Positions 12,133 through 20,096 of a stretch of DNA of 45,370 bases are shown here, piece by piece. The translations under genes were made by a program, and so were the position numbers. The DNA is from Geothermovivens sp964644845. Its GTDB lineage: Bacteria; Zhuqueibacterota; Zhuqueibacteria; Oleimicrobiales; Geothermoviventaceae. Within the stretch, counting starts at the first letter, position 1; the number at the start of each line of letters is the position of its first letter. A model generated the notes under the pieces. The model was not told where the DNA came from, searched no databases, and was given only the letters and a program-made list of their open reading frames with translations. The DNA is taken from positions 1 to 45,370 of the forward strand of contig CAZXXS010000027.1 of the NCBI GenBank assembly GCA_964644845.1, written 5' to 3'.

Positions 12133-12161
12133 TTGAACTTTAGCGGTAAGTTCACTATATT
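12133..12161 (+). promoter_or_regulatory. Sigma70-type promoter of the str block (rpsL)
   Basis: The -35 element TTGAAC (12133-12138) and the -10 element TATATT (12156-12161) are separated by exactly 17 bases, and the local sequence is AT-rich compared with the surroundings. Transcription would start near 12168, giving a leader of about 20 bases before the rpsL TTG, with the ribosome binding site GAGGAGGT (12178-12185) inside it. This is the clearest promoter in the ribosomal cluster and marks where rpsL-rpsG-fusA-tuf and probably the following genes are initiated. Confidence 0.75.
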
Positions 12162-12188
12162 CGCGTTCGTCAAATTTGAGGAGGTAAG

Positions 12189-12557
12189 TTGCCGACCATC
12201 AATCAACTTGTTCGGAAGCGTCGCGAGAAGGTCGCCTGGAAAACCAAGGCGCCTGCACTGACTGGATGTCCGCAACGTCGCGGTGTGTGCACCCGTGTGT
12301 ACACAACCACACCGAAGAAACCGAACTCAGCGTTGCGGAAGGTGGCCCGTGTGCGCCTAACCAACGGCTACGAAGTTACGGCCTACATTCCGGGCGAAGG
12401 GCATAACCTTCAGGAGCACAGCATCGTGCTCATCCGGGGTGGTCGTGTCAAAGATTTGCCAGGTGTACGCTACCACATCATCCGTGGTGTGTACGACGCT
12501 GCCGGCGTGGAAGGGCGCAAACAGGGCCGTTCGAAATACGGTGCGAAGAAAAAGTAA
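12189..12557 (+). CDS. rpsL: 30S ribosomal protein S12
   Basis: 122 residues beginning MPTINQLVRKRREKV, the canonical S12 N-terminus, which fixes TTG 12189 as the start (ribosome binding site GAGGAGGT at 12178-12185). The decoding-centre loops TTPKKPNSALRKVARVRL and GGRVKDLPGVRYHIIRG are present, with lysine at the positions whose substitution gives streptomycin resistance elsewhere, so the protein looks streptomycin-sensitive. S12 monitors codon-anticodon pairing in the A site. Confidence 0.98.
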   Translation: MPTINQLVRKRREKVAWKTKAPALTGCPQRRGVCTRVYTTTPKKPNSALRKVARVRLTNGYEVTAYIPGEGHNLQEHSIVLIRGGRVKDLPGVRYHIIRGVYDAAGVEGRKQGRSKYGAKKK

Positions 12558-12589
12558 CGTGAACCCGGTCAAGGGATAGGATACAGGGA

Positions 12590-13060
12590 ATGCCCAGACG
12601 TAAAAGGCCGCAAAAGCGGGAAGTTCTGCCAGATCCAAAATACCACAGCGTTCTGGTCACGAAGTTCATCAACAATCTGATGATGCGGGGGAAGAAGAGC
12701 CTGGCGGAACGGATTTTCTACTCCGCCCTGGACCGGATCCAGGAGAAGACGGGTCAGGACGGGCTGGAGGTTTTTGAGAAGGCTGTGGCAAATGCCAAGC
12801 CGTTGCTCGAGGTAAAGTCGCGCCGTGTAGGTGGTGCGACGTACCAGGTTCCGGTGGAGGTTCGGCCGGAGCGGCAGCAGTCGCTGGCGATTCGCTGGCT
12901 CATCAACGCGGCACGGGCGCGGGCGGAACACACGATGGCCGAGCGCCTGGCGTCCGAACTGATCGCGGCTTCGCGCGGTGAGGGTGCTGCGATCAAGAAG
13001 CGCGAAGACACACACCGCATGGCGGAAGCAAACAAGGCCTTTGCTCATTTCCGCTGGTAA
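12590..13060 (+). CDS. rpsG: 30S ribosomal protein S7
   Basis: 156 residues, standard length, starting MPRRKRPQKREVLPDPKY. The beta-hairpin region and VGGATYQVPVEVRPERQQSL are conserved. S7 nucleates assembly of the 30S head and contacts the E-site tRNA. In E. coli, S7 is the repressor of the str operon, acting on the rpsL-rpsG spacer. Here that spacer is only 32 bases, and the obvious structured element lies after rpsG, before fusA. Confidence 0.98.
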   Translation: MPRRKRPQKREVLPDPKYHSVLVTKFINNLMMRGKKSLAERIFYSALDRIQEKTGQDGLEVFEKAVANAKPLLEVKSRRVGGATYQVPVEVRPERQQSLAIRWLINAARARAEHTMAERLASELIAASRGEGAAIKKREDTHRMAEANKAFAHFRW

Positions 13061-13175
13061 TTGCGCGGCCCACTTTGGGTCACGGCGTCACGGTCTGGTC
13101 GAGCAAGCTGGAGGGACGCGCAGGACCGGCCTTTTGAATGACATAAGTTGTTGGTAGTTTTGAACCTAAAGAGAG

Positions 13176-13204
13176 AAGGGCTCCACGTTTGAGTGGAGTT
13201 TTTT
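13176..13204 (+). promoter_or_regulatory. Hairpin with U6 tract that contains the fusA ribosome binding site
   Basis: CTCCAC (13181-13186) pairs with GTGGAG (13193-13198) around GTTTGA, and the tract TTTTTT (13199-13204) runs directly into the fusA ATG at 13205. The stem can be lengthened by G-U and A-U pairs between 13176-13180 and the U tract. The only plausible Shine-Dalgarno sequence for fusA, TGGAG (13194-13198, six bases before the ATG), is the 3' arm of this hairpin. The element therefore looks both like an intrinsic terminator and like a translational sequestering hairpin. It may set EF-G output relative to S12/S7; this role is inferred. Confidence 0.65.
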
Positions 13205-15289
13205 ATGGCAAGAAAAGTACCTCTTGAAAGAATTCGCAACATCGGCATCATGGCGCACATCGATGCCGGTAAGACGACGACGACCGAGCGCATCCTGTAC
13301 TACACCGGTCGGGTGCACCGCATTGGCGAGGTCGACGAGGGAACGGCCACAACCGACTGGATGGAGCAGGAGAAAGAGCGCGGCATCACGATTACATCGG
13401 CTGCCATCAGCACGTACTGGAAGGATCATCGGATCAATATCATCGACACCCCAGGCCACGTGGACTTCACGGTCGAAGTGGAGCGTTCGTTGCGCGTGCT
13501 GGATGGCGCGGTGGCGCTCTTCTGTGCAGTCGGTGGTGTGGAACCGCAATCCGAAACGGTGTGGCACCAGGCGGAGCGCTATCACATTCCCAGGATTGCG
13601 TTCGTGAACAAAATGGATCGCGTGGGCGCGGACTTTTTTAACGTGCTCGAAATGATGAAACAGCGCCTGCACGCGAACCCTTTGCCCATTCAGATCCCGA
13701 TGGGTAGTGGCGACATGTTTGTGGGTCTCGTCGACCTGATCCGCATGAAAGGCGTGGTTTACGACGAGACCAAGCTTGGCACCGAGTGGCACGAGATCGA
13801 TATCCCGAAGGATCTCTGGGAGCAGGCTCAGTACTACCGCACGCAGCTCCTCGAGGCGGTTTCCGACTACGACGACGCTTTGATGGAAAAGTACCTGGAC
13901 GGCGAGCCGGTGAGCGAGGAAGAGGTCATCGCTGCGCTGCGGAAGGCCACGCTTGACACGAAGGTAACGCCCGTGCTGTGTGGATCGGCAGCCCGGTACA
14001 AAGGTGTGCAGAGGCTGCTGGATGCCGTGGTGTACTTCCTGCCCTCTCCGGCGGACATCCCGGCCATCGAGGGTGAGAATCCGTTGACCGGGAAAAAGGA
14101 AGTACGGCATCCGAGCGATGACGAGCCTTTTTCGGCGCTTGCTTTCAAGATTCAGACGGACCCGTACGTCGGCAAACTAACGTACTTTCGGGTGTACTCT
14201 GGCGTGGCCAAAACGGGTCAGGCTATTCTGAATGCCACAACGGGCAAGAAGGAACGTTTTGGGCGTTTGCTCGAAATGGCCGCCAACAAGCGGTACGACC
14301 TGGAGGAAGTGCGTACCGGTGACATTGTGGCGGCCGTTGGGCTCCGCAATGTGAAAACTGGCGACACGCTGTGCGAGATCAAGCATCCGATCGTGCTGGA
14401 GTCGATGCACTTCCCGGAGCCCGTGATCAGCGTGGCGCTGGAGCCAAAGACGAAGGCGGACCAGGACAAGTTGGGCATGGCCCTTTCAAAGCTGGCCGAA
14501 GAGGATCCGACGTTCCACGTGCGTGTGGACGAAGAGACAGGTCAGACTCTGATTTCGGGGATGGGTGAGCTTCACCTGGAAATCCTCGTGGACAGACTGC
14601 TGCGGGAGTTCAAGGTGGAGGCCCGGGTGGGGCGGCCGCAGGTTGCTTACCGGGAGACGATTCGCCGTCCCGCCGAAGCCGAAGCGAAATTTGTGCGGCA
14701 AACCGGTGGCAAGGGGCAGTACGGTCACGTAGTGTTGCGTGTGGAGCCGCTGGAACCAGGTGAGGGGTTCAAATTCGAAGATCTGACCGTCGGCGGGGTG
14801 ATTCCGAAGGAATTCATCCGGCCAATCATCGACGGGGTGAAAGACGCCATGACCACGGGTATCAAAGCCGGTTACCCGGTGGTCGACGTCGGTGTGAAAC
14901 TGCTGGATGGTTCGTACCACCCGGTGGATTCGTCAGAGATCGCGTTCAAGATCGCTGCATCGATGGCCTTCAAGCAGGCCGCTGAGAAGGCTGGGCCAGT
15001 GTTGCTGGAGCCGATCATGGAACTCGAAGTCGTGACCCCCGATGAGTACATGGGGGACGTGATGGGCGACATCAACGCACGCCGGGGCAAGATCAAAGGG
15101 ATCATGCCGCGAAAGGATGGCCAGGTCATTCAGGCTCAGGTGCCCCTGGCTCAGATGTTCGGCTACGCCACGGCGTTGAGGTCCATGACCCAGGGTAGAG
15201 CGATCTTCACGCTGAAATTCTCGCACTACGAGGAGTTGCCCGAGGCGGTGGCAAAGGAGGTAATGAAGAAAACCGGTGTTGCAGCTTAG
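13205..15289 (+). CDS. fusA: Elongation factor G
   Basis: 694 residues from ATG 13205 (MARKVPLERIRNIGIM, the canonical start). GTP-binding motifs are A17HIDAGKT24 (G1), DTPGHVDF (G3) and NKMDR (G4). Domains II to V follow, with the domain IV region around RPAEAEAKFVRQTGGKGQYG. EF-G catalyses translocation and, with RRF, ribosome recycling. GTG 13193 in frame would add four residues but lies inside the upstream hairpin. It is followed 63 bases later by tuf. Confidence 0.98.
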   Translation: MARKVPLERIRNIGIMAHIDAGKTTTTERILYYTGRVHRIGEVDEGTATTDWMEQEKERGITITSAAISTYWKDHRINIIDTPGHVDFTVEVERSLRVLDGAVALFCAVGGVEPQSETVWHQAERYHIPRIAFVNKMDRVGADFFNVLEMMKQRLHANPLPIQIPMGSGDMFVGLVDLIRMKGVVYDETKLGTEWHEIDIPKDLWEQAQYYRTQLLEAVSDYDDALMEKYLDGEPVSEEEVIAALRKATLDTKVTPVLCGSAARYKGVQRLLDAVVYFLPSPADIPAIEGENPLTGKKEVRHPSDDEPFSALAFKIQTDPYVGKLTYFRVYSGVAKTGQAILNATTGKKERFGRLLEMAANKRYDLEEVRTGDIVAAVGLRNVKTGDTLCEIKHPIVLESMHFPEPVISVALEPKTKADQDKLGMALSKLAEEDPTFHVRVDEETGQTLISGMGELHLEILVDRLLREFKVEARVGRPQVAYRETIRRPAEAEAKFVRQTGGKGQYGHVVLRVEPLEPGEGFKFEDLTVGGVIPKEFIRPIIDGVKDAMTTGIKAGYPVVDVGVKLLDGSYHPVDSSEIAFKIAASMAFKQAAEKAGPVLLEPIMELEVVTPDEYMGDVMGDINARRGKIKGIMPRKDGQVIQAQVPLAQMFGYATALRSMTQGRAIFTLKFSHYEELPEAVAKEVMKKTGVAA

Positions 15290-15352
15290 GGCTTGGTGAG
15301 CCTCGCGGGACAGGGGAATTCGTGAATCACGATCCGATGGAGGAGTGAAGCG

Positions 15353-16552
15353 ATGGCGAAGCAGAAATTTGAGCGGACGAAGCCGCACGTGAATATTGGG
15401 ACGATTGGTCACGTGGATCATGGGAAGACGACGTTGACGGCGGCGATAACGCAGATATTGGCGAAGCAGGGGTTGGCTCAGGCGAAGAGTTACGAGGAGA
15501 TTGACAATGCGCCTGAGGAGAAGGCGCGAGGGTTGACGATCAACGTGCACCATGCGGAGTACGAGACGGCGAAGCGTCACTATGCGCACGTGGACTGTCC
15601 TGGGCACGCGGACTACGTGAAGAACATGGTGACGGGAGCGGCGCAGATGGATGGGGCGATTTTGGTGGTGAGTGCTGCGGATGGTCCGATGCCCCAGACG
15701 CGGGAGCACGTGTTGTTGGCGCGTCAGGTGAATGTGCCGTACCTGGTGGTATTTTTGAACAAGACGGATCAGGTAGATGATCCGGAGTTGATAGAGTTGG
15801 TGGAGTTAGAGGTTCGGGAGCTTTTGAGCGAGTACGATTTTCCTGGGGATGAGGTACCGGTGATCAAGGGGAGTGCGCTGAAGGCGTTGGAGTGTGGGTG
15901 TGGGAAGCGGGAGTGTCCGCACTGCGGTCCGATTTTGGAGCTGATGGATGCGGTGGATGAGTACATACCGGAGCCGGTACGGGACATTGACAAGCCGTTT
16001 TTGATGCCGGTGGAGGATGTGTTTTCGATAACGGGTCGTGGGACGGTTGGTACGGGACGGATAGAGCGAGGTAAGGTTCATGTAGGGGATGAGGTAGAGA
16101 TAGTAGGTTTGGGTGCGAAGCGGAAGACGGTGGTGACGGGTGTGGAGATGTTCCGGAAGATTTTGGATGAGGGTCAGGCTGGGGACAATGTAGGTCTTCT
16201 GCTTCGAGGTGTGGAGAAGGATGAGCTTGAGCGTGGGATGGTGATTGCGGCTCCTGGTAGCATTACGCCGCACACGAAGTTTTTGGCAGAGGTGTACGTG
16301 TTGAAGAAGGAGGAGGGGGGTCGTCACACGCCGTTTTTCACGGGTTACCGGCCGCAGTTTTATTTTCGGACGACGGATGTGACGGGGTCGATCAAGTTGC
16401 CTGAGGGGGTAGAGATGGTGATGCCTGGGGACAACGTACAGATGGAAGTGGAGTTGTTGAAGCCGATCGCGATGGAAGAGGGGTTGCGGTTTGCGATTCG
16501 AGAGGGTGGACGGACGGTAGGTGCTGGTGTTGTGACGAAGATCCTTGAATAG
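15353..16552 (+). CDS. tuf: Elongation factor Tu with a Cys4 insertion
   Basis: 399 residues. The G domain has GHVDHGKTTL (G1), DCPGHADYVKNM (G3, with the catalytic His) and NKTDQVDD (G4); domains II and III are complete. The acidic variable loop at the end of the G domain is replaced by C181-G-C183-x4-C188-x2-C191, a plausible metal knuckle. Codon use is strikingly different from neighbouring genes: leucine is mostly TTG, isoleucine is often ATA, and C-ending codons are scarce. The 3' end is identical to bases 1-98, so this is one of two homogenised copies. Ribosome binding site GGAGGAG precedes ATG 15353. Confidence 0.98.
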   Translation: MAKQKFERTKPHVNIGTIGHVDHGKTTLTAAITQILAKQGLAQAKSYEEIDNAPEEKARGLTINVHHAEYETAKRHYAHVDCPGHADYVKNMVTGAAQMDGAILVVSAADGPMPQTREHVLLARQVNVPYLVVFLNKTDQVDDPELIELVELEVRELLSEYDFPGDEVPVIKGSALKALECGCGKRECPHCGPILELMDAVDEYIPEPVRDIDKPFLMPVEDVFSITGRGTVGTGRIERGKVHVGDEVEIVGLGAKRKTVVTGVEMFRKILDEGQAGDNVGLLLRGVEKDELERGMVIAAPGSITPHTKFLAEVYVLKKEEGGRHTPFFTGYRPQFYFRTTDVTGSIKLPEGVEMVMPGDNVQMEVELLKPIAMEEGLRFAIREGGRTVGAGVVTKILE

Positions 16553-16591
16553 CAGGTTTTCCCGTATTTTTGAGCAAACAGGGATTGGGAG

Positions 16592-16900
16592 ATGGCAGGA
16601 CAAAAAATCAGAATCAAGTTGAAAGCGTACGACCACAGGTTGATCGACCTGTCGGCCGACAAGATCATCAAGACCGCGCGGGCCACAGGAGCGGCCATTT
16701 CCGGGCCGGTGCCTTTGCCCACCAAGCGGTCTGTGTACACTGTCCTCCGATCTCCGCACGTGGACAAGAAGTCTCGCGAGCAGTTTGAGACTCGCATCCA
16801 CAAACGTCTCATCGACATTCTGAACGCTACCCCGAAGACAGTGGACGCTCTGATGAAGCTGGAGCTTCCTGGAGGGGTGGACGTGGAGATCAAGGTCTGA
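16592..16900 (+). CDS. rpsJ: 30S ribosomal protein S10
   Basis: 102 residues, standard length, containing KIRIKLKAYDHRLIDLSADK and the loop GPVPLPTKRSVYTVLRSPH, which also mediates NusG/NusB contacts. The first gene of the S10 block, 39 bases after tuf. S10 is part of the 30S head and doubles as NusE in antitermination. No separate promoter is evident upstream, so transcription from the str promoter is likely to continue here. Confidence 0.98.
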   Translation: MAGQKIRIKLKAYDHRLIDLSADKIIKTARATGAAISGPVPLPTKRSVYTVLRSPHVDKKSREQFETRIHKRLIDILNATPKTVDALMKLELPGGVDVEIKV

Positions 16901-16937
16901 CGACCTGAAATCGGGATCAAGGAGACGAGTACAGGTT

Positions 16938-17561
16938 ATGATTGGGATTATCGGGCGAAAACTGGGGATGACGCGGATCTTTGGCGAGCGTGGTCGAGCC
17001 ATCCCTGTAACTGTCATCGAGGCTGGCCCTTGTTACGTGACCCAGGTGAAAACCGAGGAAAGCGACGGCTACAACGCCGTGCAGCTTGGCTTCGATGAGA
17101 CGAAGGAGAAGCGCGTCACGAAACCGATCCTGGGGCATCTCAAGAAGGCAGGTGTGAAGCCGCTGCGGGTGTTGCGCGAGTTCCGAAATTTCCAGCTCGA
17201 GGATGAATTGCAGCTCGGTCAGGAAATTCGCGTGGACATTTTCAAGGAGGGCGACAAGGTTTCGGTGACGGGGTACACGAAGGGCCGGGGTTTTGCAGGC
17301 GTTGTGAAGCGACACGGTTTCGGAGGCGGCCCCAAAACGCACGGACAGTCGGACCGCTGGCGCGCGCCGGGCTCCATCGGTCAGTCGTCTTTTCCGTCGC
17401 GTGTGCTGAAGGGACTGCGGATGGCTGGCCGGATGGGAAACACGCGCGTCACCGTGAGGAACCTGGAAGTGGTGAAAGTCGACCCGGAGAACAACCTGCT
17501 CGTTGTCAAAGGCGCTGTACCGGGCTCGATCAAAGGGATTGTCACCATCAGGAAACAGTAG
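16938..17561 (+). CDS. rplC: 50S ribosomal protein L3
   Basis: 207 residues beginning MIGIIGRKLGMTRIFGE. The long loop that reaches towards the peptidyl transferase centre contains HGFGGGPKTHGQSDRWRAPG. L3 is one of the two assembly-initiating proteins of the 50S subunit. The start ATG follows rpsJ by 37 bases, and rplD starts five bases after the stop. Confidence 0.98.
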   Translation: MIGIIGRKLGMTRIFGERGRAIPVTVIEAGPCYVTQVKTEESDGYNAVQLGFDETKEKRVTKPILGHLKKAGVKPLRVLREFRNFQLEDELQLGQEIRVDIFKEGDKVSVTGYTKGRGFAGVVKRHGFGGGPKTHGQSDRWRAPGSIGQSSFPSRVLKGLRMAGRMGNTRVTVRNLEVVKVDPENNLLVVKGAVPGSIKGIVTIRKQ

Positions 17562-17566
17562 GGACG

Positions 17567-18196
17567 ATGAAGGTAGACCTTTACAAAACAGACGGAAACG
17601 CCGCCGGTGAACAGGTTGAGCTGCCCGACGCGGTTTTCGCGGCCAAGCCACACCGGCACGCCGTGTGGATGGCGGTTCGTACACAGCTGGCTAACATGCG
17701 GCAGGGCACGGTGATGACCAAGAATCGCGCTCTCGTTCGCGGAGGCGGCCGCAAGCCATGGCGCCAGAAGGGCACCGGCAGAGCACGGGCCGGTACGATC
17801 CGATCGCCGCTGTGGCGCGGGGGTGGACGTGTGTTCGGTCCTGTGCCGCGGGACTACTCGTTAGGTTTGCCCAAGAAGGTAAAGCGTTTGGCGCGGATCT
17901 CTGCCCTCTCCGCGAAGGCTGCGGATGGCAAGGTCATGGTGGTCGAGGATTTCCAGATCGAGTCTGGAAAGACGCGCGAGATGGCGTCGCTGCTTCGGAA
18001 TCTCGGCCTGGAAAACAAAAAGGTTCTCCTGCTGACGTCGAACGTAGATTTGATGACCTACCGTGCCGGACGGAACATTCCGAATCTGATCGTTCGGCCT
18101 GCGGAGCAGGCTTCGACGTACGATCTGCTCAACTGCGACACCATTCTGTTGCAGAAGGGCGCTGTGGAGAAGATTGAGAAGGTGCTGGCGCAATGA
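17567..18196 (+). CDS. rplD: 50S ribosomal protein L4
   Basis: 209 residues. The exit-tunnel loop GGGRKPWRQKGTGRARAG is conserved, followed by SPLWRGGGRVFGPVPRDYS. In E. coli, L4 also represses the S10 operon through a leader attenuator; no equivalent leader can be recognised before rpsJ here. The stop codon overlaps the rplW start (ATGA at 18193-18196), indicating translational coupling. Confidence 0.98.
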   Translation: MKVDLYKTDGNAAGEQVELPDAVFAAKPHRHAVWMAVRTQLANMRQGTVMTKNRALVRGGGRKPWRQKGTGRARAGTIRSPLWRGGGRVFGPVPRDYSLGLPKKVKRLARISALSAKAADGKVMVVEDFQIESGKTREMASLLRNLGLENKKVLLLTSNVDLMTYRAGRNIPNLIVRPAEQASTYDLLNCDTILLQKGAVEKIEKVLAQ

Positions 18197-18501
18197 AGAC
18201 TTCCTACGAGATCTTGATTCGGCCGATTCTAACTGAGAAGATGCTTATGCAGCAAGAAAATCTGCGTAAGTACGCTTTCGAGGTAGACAAACGGGCTACG
18301 AAGATCGACATCAAACGAGCTGTGGAAGCCCGCTTTGACGTGTCCGTTGAGAAGGTGAACACAATTACCGTTCACGGGAAGAGCAAGCGGCAGCAAACGC
18401 GCCGCGGCATCACTCGTGGCAAAAGCCGGTCCTGGAAGAAGGCCATCGTGACGCTCAGGCCCGGCGATTCAATTGATTTCTTCGCTGGCACGAACGTTTG
18501 A
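18193..18501 (+). CDS. rplW: 50S ribosomal protein L23
   Basis: 102 residues. Family segments: ILIRPILTEKMLMQQ at the N-terminus and YAFEVDKRATKIDIKRAVEA in the middle, with a basic loop (KSKRQQTRRGITRGKSRSWK). L23 sits at the polypeptide exit and is the docking site for trigger factor and SRP. It overlaps rplD by four bases. Confidence 0.97.
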   Translation: MKTSYEILIRPILTEKMLMQQENLRKYAFEVDKRATKIDIKRAVEARFDVSVEKVNTITVHGKSKRQQTRRGITRGKSRSWKKAIVTLRPGDSIDFFAGTNV

Positions 18502-18521
18502 TAGCGTTGCGGAGTTGAGAA

Positions 18522-19343
18522 ATGCCGATTAAGACATTCAAGCCGGTCACTCCGGGACTGCGGTTCAAGTCGGTCCTGACGTTTGAGGAAATCACCAAGA
18601 CCGAGCCGGAGCGGAGACTGGTACAACCGCTGAAGAAGACGGGCGGCCGGAACAATCTCGGTCGTGTGACGGCTCGCCACCGCGGCGGCGGTCACAAGCG
18701 GAAGTACCGGATCATCGATTTCAAGCGGAATAAGGACGGCGTGCCGGCCAAGGTGGCCGCCATCGAATACGACCCGAACCGTTCGGCGTTCATCGCGCTG
18801 TTGCACTACGCAGACGGTGAAAAGCGGTACATTCTGGCGCCGGTGGGGTTGAACGTAGGCGACGAAGTGCTCAGCGGCGAACAGGTACCGGTGCGTGTGG
18901 GTAATGCCATGCCTTTGCAGAACATTCCGCTGGGCACGCTGGTGCACAACATCGAGTTGAAGCCGGGCAAAGGTGGCCAGATGGCGCGTAGCGCCGGCAC
19001 CTATGCCCAGTTGATGGCCAAAGAAGGCAAGTACGCTACCCTGAGGCTGCCTTCGGGTGAGATGCGGCTGGTGTCGGTCATGTGCCGTGCAACCATTGGG
19101 CAAGTGGGCAACGTGGATCACGAGAATGTGAGTCTTGGCAAGGCGGGCCGTGCCAGATGGCTTGGGTGGCGACCTTTTGTACGCGGCGTTGCCATGAACC
19201 CGATCGATCACCCCATGGGCGGTGGCGAGGGTAAGAGTTCCGGCGGTCGTCATCCTTGCTCCCCATGGGGTTTGTTGGCTAAAGGCAAAAAGACGCGCGG
19301 CAAGAAGCCGAGCGACAAATTCATCATTCAGAAACGCAAGTAG
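18522..19343 (+). CDS. rplB: 50S ribosomal protein L2
   Basis: 273 residues, standard length. It has the N-terminal KPVTPGLRF segment, the SH3-like central domain and the C-terminal motif AMNPIDHPMGGGEGKSSGG with the conserved histidine near the peptidyl transferase centre. L2 is required for subunit association and peptide-bond formation. It lies 20 bases after rplW. Confidence 0.98.
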   Translation: MPIKTFKPVTPGLRFKSVLTFEEITKTEPERRLVQPLKKTGGRNNLGRVTARHRGGGHKRKYRIIDFKRNKDGVPAKVAAIEYDPNRSAFIALLHYADGEKRYILAPVGLNVGDEVLSGEQVPVRVGNAMPLQNIPLGTLVHNIELKPGKGGQMARSAGTYAQLMAKEGKYATLRLPSGEMRLVSVMCRATIGQVGNVDHENVSLGKAGRARWLGWRPFVRGVAMNPIDHPMGGGEGKSSGGRHPCSPWGLLAKGKKTRGKKPSDKFIIQKRK

Positions 19344-19354
19344 GTGGTTTCCCT

Positions 19355-19642
19355 ATGGCGCGTTCGTTAAAGAAGGGTCCGTTTGTAGACGAGAAGCTGC
19401 TGAAGAAGATCCGTCAGCTGAACGAGGCGAATCAAAAGAAGGTCATCAAGACCTGGTCGCGCCGCAGCACAATCACGCCGGAGTTTGTGGGCCACACCCT
19501 GGCGGTGCACAACGGGAACAAATTCATCCCGGTGTACATCACGGAGAACATGGTGGGCCACAAGCTGGGCGAGTTTGCGCCGACGCGTACATTTCGCGGG
19601 CACGGTGGCAAGGCGGCAAAACAGGCCAGGATGAAGAAGTAG
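19355..19642 (+). CDS. rpsS: 30S ribosomal protein S19
   Basis: 95 residues beginning MARSLKKGPFVDEKLLKKI, with IKTWSRRSTITPEFVGHTLA and the C-terminal FAPTRTFRGHGGKAAKQ. S19 is in the 30S head beside S13, near the A-site tRNA. It follows rplB by 11 bases. Confidence 0.98.
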   Translation: MARSLKKGPFVDEKLLKKIRQLNEANQKKVIKTWSRRSTITPEFVGHTLAVHNGNKFIPVYITENMVGHKLGEFAPTRTFRGHGGKAAKQARMKK

Positions 19643-19676
19643 GGCGGCGGATCGTTAAAGACGTTCGGAGAACGGA

Positions 19677-20060
19677 ATGGAAGCACGGGCTGTTGCTAAA
19701 TACGTTCGGATGTCGCCCCGCAAGGCCAGGCTGGTTGCCAACATGGTGCGCGGCAAGGTGGTGGAAGATGCGCTGAACATGTTGCATTTCACCCCCAAGA
19801 AGGCTGCGCTGCCGATTGAAAAAGCCATTCGGTCGGCGGTGGCGAACATGACGAACTACGAAGAACGGACAAAAGTAGAACCGGACGAAGTTTACGTGAA
19901 AGAAATCCGCGTGGACGACGGCTACCGGATGAAGCGCTACCGTCCGGGTTCGATGGGGCGGGCGATGCCGATTCGGCGGCGTACCTGCCACATCACGGTG
20001 GTGGTGGCGGACATTGAGGAAGAATCGGCTGAAGCCACGGCCGAAGCTGCACAGGCGTAG
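19677..20060 (+). CDS. rplV: 50S ribosomal protein L22
   Basis: 127 residues. It starts MEARAVAKYVRMSPRKARLV, the conserved L22 N-terminus, and has the tunnel-lining beta-hairpin region (PGSMGRAMPIRRRTCHITVV). The C-terminus has an extra acidic/alanine tail of about 15 residues. L22 lines the nascent-peptide exit tunnel and is a site of macrolide resistance in other bacteria; no unusual change is obvious in the hairpin. Confidence 0.97.
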   Translation: MEARAVAKYVRMSPRKARLVANMVRGKVVEDALNMLHFTPKKAALPIEKAIRSAVANMTNYEERTKVEPDEVYVKEIRVDDGYRMKRYRPGSMGRAMPIRRRTCHITVVVADIEEESAEATAEAAQA

Positions 20061-20096
20061 CAGGGCCACAAGCAGGACCTCAACGAGGAGGAAAAT

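Noticed and set aside
11984..12188. A tmRNA-like TTTCGAC segment after rpoC
   Set aside because: The spacer is too short for a tmRNA and lacks a tRNA-like 3' end and tag frame.
15806..17017. 403-codon - strand frame opposite tuf, rpsJ and rplC
   Set aside because: It spans three conserved genes and reflects the odd codon use of tuf; the translation is repetitive and basic with no domain.
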